Assembly (NCBI GenBank): GCA_025929455.1
Contig: JAICMB010000233.1
Coordinates: 1 to 5,864 of the forward strand
Direction of reading: 5' to 3'
Origin: Bryobacteraceae bacterium
GTDB taxonomy: Bacteria > Acidobacteriota > Terriglobia > Bryobacterales > Bryobacteraceae
DNA: 5,864 nt
Part shown: piece after piece, positions 5,504 to 5,864 of the stretch
How positions within the stretch are numbered: the stretch's first letter is position 1
How the letters are laid out: each line of letters starts with the position of its first letter
Made by a program: the position numbers and the translations under genes
The notes under the pieces: generated by a model
What the model saw: only the letters and a program-made list of their open reading frames with translations
Told to the model about the DNA's origin: nothing
Database searches by the model: none

Positions 5504-5864
5504 GTGGAAACGCTCGCGCCTGCCCCGCCGCGCACTGCGGTCCTGAGTTATGTGTCGCTTTTCACGTCATTCGGAACGCTGCTGTGCTGCGCGCTGCCGT
5601 CATTGCTGGTTCTCGTTGGCCTCGGCGCGACGGTTGCCTCGTTCCTCTCCGCCGTGCCGTGGCTCGTCGCGCTGTCTCGCCACAAGGACTGGGTGTTCAC
5701 GATCGCGGGGGTGTTGATCGGCGGCAATCTTTTGTATGTATACGTGCTGGCGCCACGGTTGCGCGGCACGGCGTGTGAGGTTGGCGGCGCGTGCGATGTC
5801 GCGAGCCGCTTCAGCCGGGCAGTGCTGTGGGCGTCCGCGGTGATTTACGGTTTCGGTGCGTTCA
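5504..5864 (+). CDS. MerT-like metal transport membrane protein (3' end beyond window)
   Basis: The frame is open from GTG 5504 to the window edge, giving 120 residues. The first hydrophobic region (about 17-57) contains the adjacent pair Cys28-Cys29 followed by a Pro (LLCCALPSLLVLVGLG). A second helix spans about 64-83 (VFTIAGVLIGGNLLYVYVL). A loop carries Cys91 and Cys97 in a C-x5-C spacing (TACEVGGAC), and a third helix begins near 106. MerT of mercury operons has a CC pair in its first helix and a C-x5-C pair in its cytoplasmic loop, and receives Hg(II) from MerP. This protein shows the same pattern, so it is a MerT-like inner-membrane importer. The substrate is inferred. It starts one base after the HMA selenoprotein gene, reversing the usual merT-merP order. 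No in-frame TGA occurs in the visible part. Confidence 0.82.
   Translation, partial: METLAPAPPRTAVLSYVSLFTSFGTLLCCALPSLLVLVGLGATVASFLSAVPWLVALSRHKDWVFTIAGVLIGGNLLYVYVLAPRLRGTACEVGGACDVASRFSRAVLWASAVIYGFGAF

Noticed and set aside
5774..5794. A second in-frame TGA in the MerT-like gene
   Set aside because: TGTGAGG near 5774 contains TGA only out of frame. Both loop cysteines there are encoded by TGT and TGC.
1..5864. CRISPR array, tRNA, insertion sequence or long direct repeats
   Set aside because: Reading through the window showed no regularly spaced repeats, cloverleaf-like segments, transposase motifs or terminal inverted repeats.

Overview
The window is a GC-rich bacterial segment in which every supported gene lies on the + strand, with almost no intergenic space. 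It falls into two parts. The organism looks Gram-negative, since it encodes a LolC/E-type permease, an outer-membrane beta-barrel candidate and exported proteins. The style of the proteins suggests an Acidobacteriota-like lineage, but that is an impression from memory and not demonstrated here.

Positions 1-3723 are housekeeping. They hold the 3' part of rplT (ribosomal protein L20, start outside the window), a small coiled-coil protein resembling ZapB-type division factors, zapA, a complete lysS with a TTG start, and a LolC/LolE-family permease whose start lies inside the end of lysS. Spacings of 60, 9, 5 and -23 bases suggest one or a few polycistronic transcripts. No LolD-type ATPase follows the permease inside the window.

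Positions 3747-5864 form a compact envelope/metal cassette: a small exported Cys-rich protein (GTG start), a predicted outer-membrane beta-barrel protein (TTG start, strong Shine-Dalgarno), an exported MerP-like heavy-metal-associated (HMA) domain protein with a C-terminal extension, and a MerT-like membrane protein running off the right edge. MerT-like and MerP-like partners suggest handling of a soft metal such as mercury or copper across the envelope. The actual substrate cannot be read from the sequence.

The main discovery is in the MerP-like gene. Its reading frame from ATG 5017 encodes a signal peptide and the first HMA strand, reaches an in-frame TGA at 5107-5109, and continues in the same frame through the rest of the HMA domain to a stop at 5500-5502. 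The TGA occupies exactly the first Cys position of the GMxCxxC metal motif, giving GMD-U-MTC, so the gene very probably encodes a selenoprotein with a UxxC metal site. A stem-loop with GU in its apical loop lies immediately downstream, at the distance expected for a bacterial SECIS element. Conventional gene calling would truncate this gene to a start at 5110 and lose both the signal peptide and half of the metal site.
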